A DNA stretch of 64,000 bases from Chlorocebus sabaeus (taxonomy: Eukaryota; Chordata; Mammalia; Primates; Cercopithecidae), in assembly GCF_047675955.1 (NCBI RefSeq), contig NC_132911.1, positions 81,280,208 through 81,344,207 of the forward strand, written 5' to 3'. The notes beneath the pieces are model-generated. The model searched no databases, was not told where the DNA came from, and saw only the letters and a program-made list of their open reading frames with translations. The translations under genes and the position numbers were made by a program. Positions 59,795 through 64,000 of the stretch are shown here, in pieces. How positions within the stretch are numbered: the first letter of the stretch is position 1; every line of letters begins with the position of its first letter.

Positions 59795-60033
59795 GGAAAT
59801 ACAGAAAAAAAATAAAATAAAAAAAAAAGAAGGGAGAATACCCACAAAGGAAGGAAATGCCAATAACTAGCGGCTCCTTCTTAACTGTGGCTAGTTGATT
59901 ACCCTTGAGATATCTGCTTAACTTACCCTCTCTATGCAGGGCTTAGAGATAAGCATGTGCCCTTCAAACACTCTGAGACATGTTTAATAGATAAGTTTAT
60001 GGGCTTTATTAATTGGTTTTTATTAAAGTTGAG
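59795..60033 (-). repeat. Inverted 240-bp copy of 58288-58505 inside the Alu
   Basis: Reverse complement of the donor, with the donor's A9 run grown to an interrupted run of about 28 (59804-59831). The hexamer 'gttgag' is present at both junctions (59789-59794 and 60028-60033). Confidence 0.93.
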
Positions 60034-60132
60034 GCTGAGGCAGGAGAATTACTAGAACCCAGGAGGCGGAGGTTGCATTGAGCTGAGATCACACCATTGT
60101 GCTTCACCCTGGGCGACAGGGCAGCAGTCTAT

Positions 60133-60136
<4 letters not shown>

Positions 60137-60182
<46 letters not shown>
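60137..60182. repeat. Poly-A of about 46
   Basis: The Alu tail; unusually long for a diverged Alu. Confidence 0.95.
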
Positions 60183-60184
<2 letters not shown>

Positions 60185-60224
60185 TAATAATAAATAAATA
60201 AAAATAAGTAAATAGCTAGAAGAG

Positions 60225-60345
60225 AAGAAATGTCCCTAACACATAGAAATAATAAATTATCAGGTGATGAATATTTTAAACAACATGACTTGATAATCAC
60301 ACATTCTATACATGTAACAAAATTTCACACATACCCTATACATAT
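60225..60345 (+). mobile_element. Old L1 3' UTR, right of Alu
   Basis: 'aattatcaggtgatgaatat' and 'tgacttgataatcacacatt' continue the L1 3' end broken by the Alu. Confidence 0.65.
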
Positions 60346-60483
60346 GTAGAGATACAGTGTATCAAGAATACATATATAGTGATACACATGGTGGCTCTTC
60401 ATAATTTTCAGAATTTCTTAAATTTAAATAAACTTTTAAGATAAAAAGTACAATCCATTCTGATCACATTAATCTTTTTAATT

Positions 60484-60690
60484 AGGAGCCTACTGTGCTA
60501 CATATATAACCAATGTGTGTTAATTTTGCATCTTACAACATCTCTATGAGATAGCTACTATATTCCCATTTTACATATGAGCAAACTGAGACTCAGGAAG
60601 GAGTAATGGTTCAACTAAGTTTACACAGTTAATAAGTGGTGAAACTTTGATAGAAACTTTAATCTGTTTGCATATCCTACTCTGGATTCT
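60484..60690 (-). mobile_element. MIR SINE, reversed
   Basis: 'gagcctactgtgctacat', 'cccattttacatatgagcaa', 'actgagactcaggaagg' and 'ttacacagttaataagtgg' are reversed MIR blocks. Confidence 0.8.
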
Positions 60691-61087
60691 AGTTCAATAT
60701 GATGATATTTTAACTTCTGGCATAGATAGAATTTTGAATACTTTATGATATGATTTTTCAAAAGCCACTAAAATGACTCATAAATTCCAATGATAATTAA
60801 TACTGCTGAAGATGATAGCCTTAATTATAAATAACAGAATTTTTTTTTTGAAAACACATGAAAAATGTAAGTTTTGAACATCTAAACTAAGCTGGGTATG
60901 TGGTTTTCCATTTGCTTTTAAAGGACTTTTATATTCTTTGTGATATATATGTAATTAATTCGTTCCTCAGAATTAAGGTAGTCATTTATTTTCACAAAAT
61001 TTCCTGTATATGTAAGAAAGAACACTAAAAAGTATAACTGTAAAATAGTGACTCACTTTATGTACTCATTTTTCAGTTTTGGAAACT
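60691..61087. other. Unassigned DNA
   Basis: No recognisable feature. Confidence 0.5.
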
Positions 61088-61415
61088 ATAAGTAATTTAT
61101 TACTAAATATTTATTACATGAAATTCCAACTTAGTGAATTTGTCAGTTTTCTTAATATGTTCTACCTATGGATTTTTTTCCAAATTTATAAATTTAATGT
61201 GCATTTAAGGTGTCATTATAATTATTATTATCATTTCTTAAGTTCTTAGTTCAATCCAACATACATTTATGAGTAATTTATTGTTTAATATTTATTACAA
61301 AAAATTCAAATTTACTGAATTTATTAGTTTTTTTAATACGCTCTACTTATGGATATTTTTCTCCAAAGTTAAGAATTTGATATGTATTTAATGTGTTACT
61401 ATAATTATTATTATT
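61088..61415. repeat. Two-copy tandem duplication, about 150 bp each
   Basis: Copy A 61088-61240 and copy B 61266-61415 align in the same orientation, period about 178 bp, at roughly 75-80 percent. Both share 'agtaatttatt', 'aatatttattaca' and 'ataattattattat'. Confidence 0.75.
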
Positions 61416-61429
61416 GATGCTTAATAATA

Positions 61430-61570
61430 ATTATAGTACAGTAGGTGCTCACAAGTGCATATTGTACACCAGGAGCAAGGCTAAGGCCATTGAACACAAA
61501 ACATACAAGATAGTCCCTGGTGTCAACAAAGTAATGGCCTAATTCTAATACATCGTACAAAGTAACAGTT
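61430..61570 (-). mobile_element. L2 fragment, reversed
   Basis: 'caccaggagcaaggctaag' and 'agatagtccctggtgtcaac' resemble the reversed L2 end. Weak. Confidence 0.45.
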
Positions 61571-61779
61571 ACAAATGGGAATTTTCTTAATCTCAATAAT
61601 TAATAATGATGTGCTAAGCTACTGATACGACTGACCAAGTAATTCTCTAATTTTATTATTCATTGAGTAGCAACAGATTTCAAATAGGGCTCTCTATACA
61701 ATGAATTTTAAAAAATTCCTTTTCTCTGTACCTTATGATATTGGTGTTCACTACCTATGATCCAGTATCTCTTAATTTT

Positions 61780-62067
61780 TTTTTAGATAGGGTCTCACTC
61801 TGTCACTCAGGCTGTTGTGCTGTGGTGGGATCTCAACTCACTGCAGCCTCCACCTCCCAGGTTCAAGCAATCTTCCCAATTAAGCCCTCCCAGGTAGCTG
61901 GGACCACAGACATGTGCCACCATACCTGGCTAATTTTTGTACTTTTAGTAGAGACAGGAGTCTCACTATGTTGTCCAAGCTGGTCTTGAACTCCTGGGCT
62001 CAAGCAAGTGGCCCGCCTCAGCCTCCTAATGTGTTAGGATTACAGGCATGAATCACCATGCCCAGCC
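61780..62067 (-). mobile_element. AluJ, reversed
   Basis: Full-length diverged Alu starting 'agatagggtctcactctgt' and ending 'caccatgcccagcc'. Target duplications 'tatctcttaatttt' and 'tatcctttaatttt' (61766-61779, 62068-62081). Confidence 0.9.
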
Positions 62068-62081
62068 TATCCTTTAATTTT

Positions 62082-62618
62082 AACTTGTATCTTTGGTGTT
62101 TCTCCATCCTAGGATTCTGCCTTAAAATCTTTGTCCTGTCTGTAGATTCCCTGATTCTACTTTTTGATACACAAGGCTGATGGCTCACAACGTTGTAGTG
62201 CCAATTCTTCAAGTCTCTTTGAATTTTTCTCTGCTATTAAGGACATTTCCACTTCTACTTATCTCGACTCTATAACAACACCAACACAATATGTTCTAAC
62301 TAATCATTAGTAACTAATGATGTTATCTAGTATTTGATAATAATTGCATTTCTGGTACTGAGGAAACCCTCCTCCAGAGAGGGAGAGGGTTTATCCAGTT
62401 ATCCTCCAGAGAAGTGCATAATTGGCTTCTCTGGATGGAACAGAAAAAATATGGCACCAAGAAAGAGAAAGAGAGAGAAAGGGAAAGAGAAAAGAGAGAG
62501 AGAGAGAGACTCGTTTGCCATTGCTAAATATTGCAATTTTCACCAAAAATAAGTGGACTTGAGAACAGTACAGAGTTCAAATCACGATGCTAAAACTTAA
62601 GAGATAGCTTCATTCAGA
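62082..62618. other. Unassigned DNA with a GA-rich tract
   Basis: No gene. A purine (GA/GAAA) tract lies at 62458-62510; the 72-codon frame 62334-62552 owes its Lys/Arg/Glu-rich end to this tract. Confidence 0.55.
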
Positions 62619-63143
62619 TATATGTTTGAAAGTGTTGCCCAAATTTCTTGTGTTGGAAACTTAGTCCACGAATTCATATGTTGTTTGGAGGTGGGGTCTT
62701 TGGGAGCGGATTAGTGACTTTGTAAGACAATGAAGAAAGACCTGAACTGACACGCATGCTCTTGCCCTCTTGCCATGTGATGTCCTTTGCCATGTTATGA
62801 TGTTGACAGAAGTCCCTCATCAGATGCTGGTGCCATTCTCTTGGGCTTCCCAGCCTCTGGAACTGTGAGCTACATAAATTTCTTTTATTTATAAATTATC
62901 CGGTATCTGGTATGGACTGAATATTACTTATCTGAAATGCTTTATTTTTTTTTTTTTGACTTAAGAATTTTATATTATACTTACTAGTTGGGCAGCCCAA
63001 ATCTGAAAATCTGCAATCCAAAATGCTCCAGTAATTATTCCTATGAGCTACAAACATGCACACAAAAACTTTTGAATTTTAGATTTTTTGATTTGTGATG
63101 TTGAACCTTAGTCCATTTTCTTAGCAACAGAAAATGGACTAAG
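62619..63143 (+). mobile_element. MLT1-like LTR split by a DNA transposon
   Basis: Left part 62619-62913: 'tttgaaagtgttgcccaaat', 'ggaggtggggtctttgggag', 'tctggaactgtgagctaca'. Right part 63110-63143: 'agcaacagaaaatggactaa'. The middle is a small DNA transposon. Confidence 0.7.
62914..63109 (+). mobile_element. Small DNA transposon (Tigger/mariner type) in LTR
   Basis: It resembles the 'aatatcccttatccgaaatg' element: 'aatattacttatctgaaatg', 'caaatctgaaaatctgcaat', 'aatccaaaatgctccag', and the end 'tgtgatgttgaacct'. TA dinucleotides flank it, as expected. The interior is mostly deleted. Confidence 0.6.
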
Positions 63144-63549
63144 TGACATAATTCGTTCTAATGTGTGATTTATATTGAGTATAATAGTATCACTGTCATC
63201 ATATATATTATGATTATTGTAATATAAATTCAAACTTTCAATTTAAATGTTAGTTTATTAACCTAGTACTGTGTACCATAAAACCCAAATCTTTCCATAG
63301 CAATGCTAAAAAGCAATAGCATGGGATAGTAGAAAGAGTGAAGGATTGAAAGCTTAGTTTGTCCATGAAATGAGATAGTAATGTTAGCTTATGTTATGGA
63401 TAAAAATAAAATCATTCATATTAAGTGATTTTGTATAATGCAATAGGATTTTTAAATTTAATTAAGTAGCAGGTAGTTTATTATAAAAATAAGAAATTAA
63501 ATTACTTAAGTACATTGGAGTAATTCTTACCTGGGGAAATATCTTGGCT
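63144..63549. other. Unassigned AT-rich DNA
   Basis: No recognisable feature. Confidence 0.5.
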
Positions 63550-63850
63550 AGGCTGGGTGTGATAGCTCATGCCTGTAATCCCAGCACTCTGGGAGGCTGA
63601 GGCTGGAGGGTCACTTGAGCCCAGGAGTTTGAGGTCAACCTGGGCAATGTAATGAAGCTCCATTTCTACAAAAAATTAAAAACTTAGGGAGGAAAGTGAC
63701 ACACACCTGTAGTCCCAGCTACTCAGGAGGCTGAGCTAGTAGGATTACTTGATCCTGGGAGGGCAAGGTTGTAGCAAGCTGTGATCACGCCACTGTACTC
63801 TAGCTTGGGTAACAGAGTGAGACCCTGTCTGAAAAAATAAAAAAAGAAAA
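63550..63850 (+). mobile_element. AluJ
   Basis: Full-length old Alu starting 'aggctgggtgtgatagctc'. Target duplications 'gaaatatcttggct' (63536-63549) and 'gaaataccttggtt' (63851-63864). Confidence 0.92.
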
Positions 63851-64000
63851 GAAATACCTTGGTTATATGCAACAAGTGTGTGGAAGTCCTCCTTTTAGGT
63901 TTGTTGCAAGAATATGATAGCTCCTTGATTCTCTAAGATGTAAAAATAGCATATGCGAAACAACCCCAGGCTGAGAAAATTGGTTTCACTTTGATATCCC

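Larger units (their letters stand above)
59598..60209 (+). mobile_element. AluS split by an inverted local insertion
   Basis: The Alu runs 59598-59788 ('ccataatcccag'), is broken by 59789-60033, and resumes 'gctgaggcaggagaatt' through to an A tail of about 46 and A-rich units. Perfect target duplications 'aaatagctagaagag' lie at 59583-59597 and 60210-60224, so Alu and insert sit in a single original Alu site. Only about 8 bases of Alu are missing at the insert. Confidence 0.93.

Noticed and set aside
1..64000. CRISPR array, operon, prophage or bacterial features
   Set aside because: Alu, L1, MIR, L2, MaLR and Tigger elements throughout show primate nuclear DNA; no regularly spaced repeats and no bacterial-style genes.
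1..64000. tRNA, snRNA and other small RNA genes
   Set aside because: I looked for tRNA box patterns and U6/7SK/Y-RNA-like starts and saw none beyond the SINEs.

Overview
This is AT-rich primate nuclear DNA, an intergenic or intronic desert. I find no intact protein-coding gene, no convincing host exon and no tRNA, rRNA or snRNA gene. Every sizeable open frame is explained by a transposon or by chance. SINEs are Alu and FLAM with MIR, and THE1/MST/MLT LTRs, Tigger1, L2 and a graded series of L1 ages are present, which fixes the order as primate. The AluY at 45007-45303 carries several bases that I associate with Old World monkey AluY (AluYRa-type), so a macaque- or baboon-like genome is the best guess.

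Layout. 1-8505: an L2, an unclassified inverted repeat, an LTR fragment, a young 5'-truncated L1PA piece, then a nearly complete old L1 on the minus strand with an MST LTR inside it. 8506-15155: mostly unassigned DNA with an L2, a MIR, a FLAM and a 330-bp direct duplication. 15156-18945: MaLR LTRs, a 3'-truncated MST element, a strong hairpin and L1 pieces. 18946-27081: mostly unassigned, with an Alu inside an old L1. 27082-34480: a run of four MLT-type LTRs, then an old minus-strand L1. 34481-45303: Alus, L2, an endogenous retroviral LTR flanked by two 404-bp direct repeats, and a complete MST provirus (LTR-internal-LTR with a perfect 5-bp target duplication). 45343-48150: a full-length Tigger1 DNA transposon carrying an Alu and a foreign 140-bp piece. 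48190-56480: more L1, including a younger L1 nested in an older one. 56568-64000: L2, THE1, MLT1, MIR, a composite Alu with an inverted local insertion, and AluJ copies.

No genes act together here. The interest lies in rearrangement history. Several short segments (0.05 to 0.4 kb) were copied locally, directly or inverted, over 0.2 to 3.5 kb, and three of them involve transposons in unusual ways: the LTR with 404-bp flanking repeats, Tigger1 with a 140-bp insertion matching DNA 3.4 kb away, and an Alu with a 240-bp inverted insertion copied from 1.3 kb away. Family names come from recognising consensus sequences by eye; subfamily names are tentative and boundaries of old elements are approximate.
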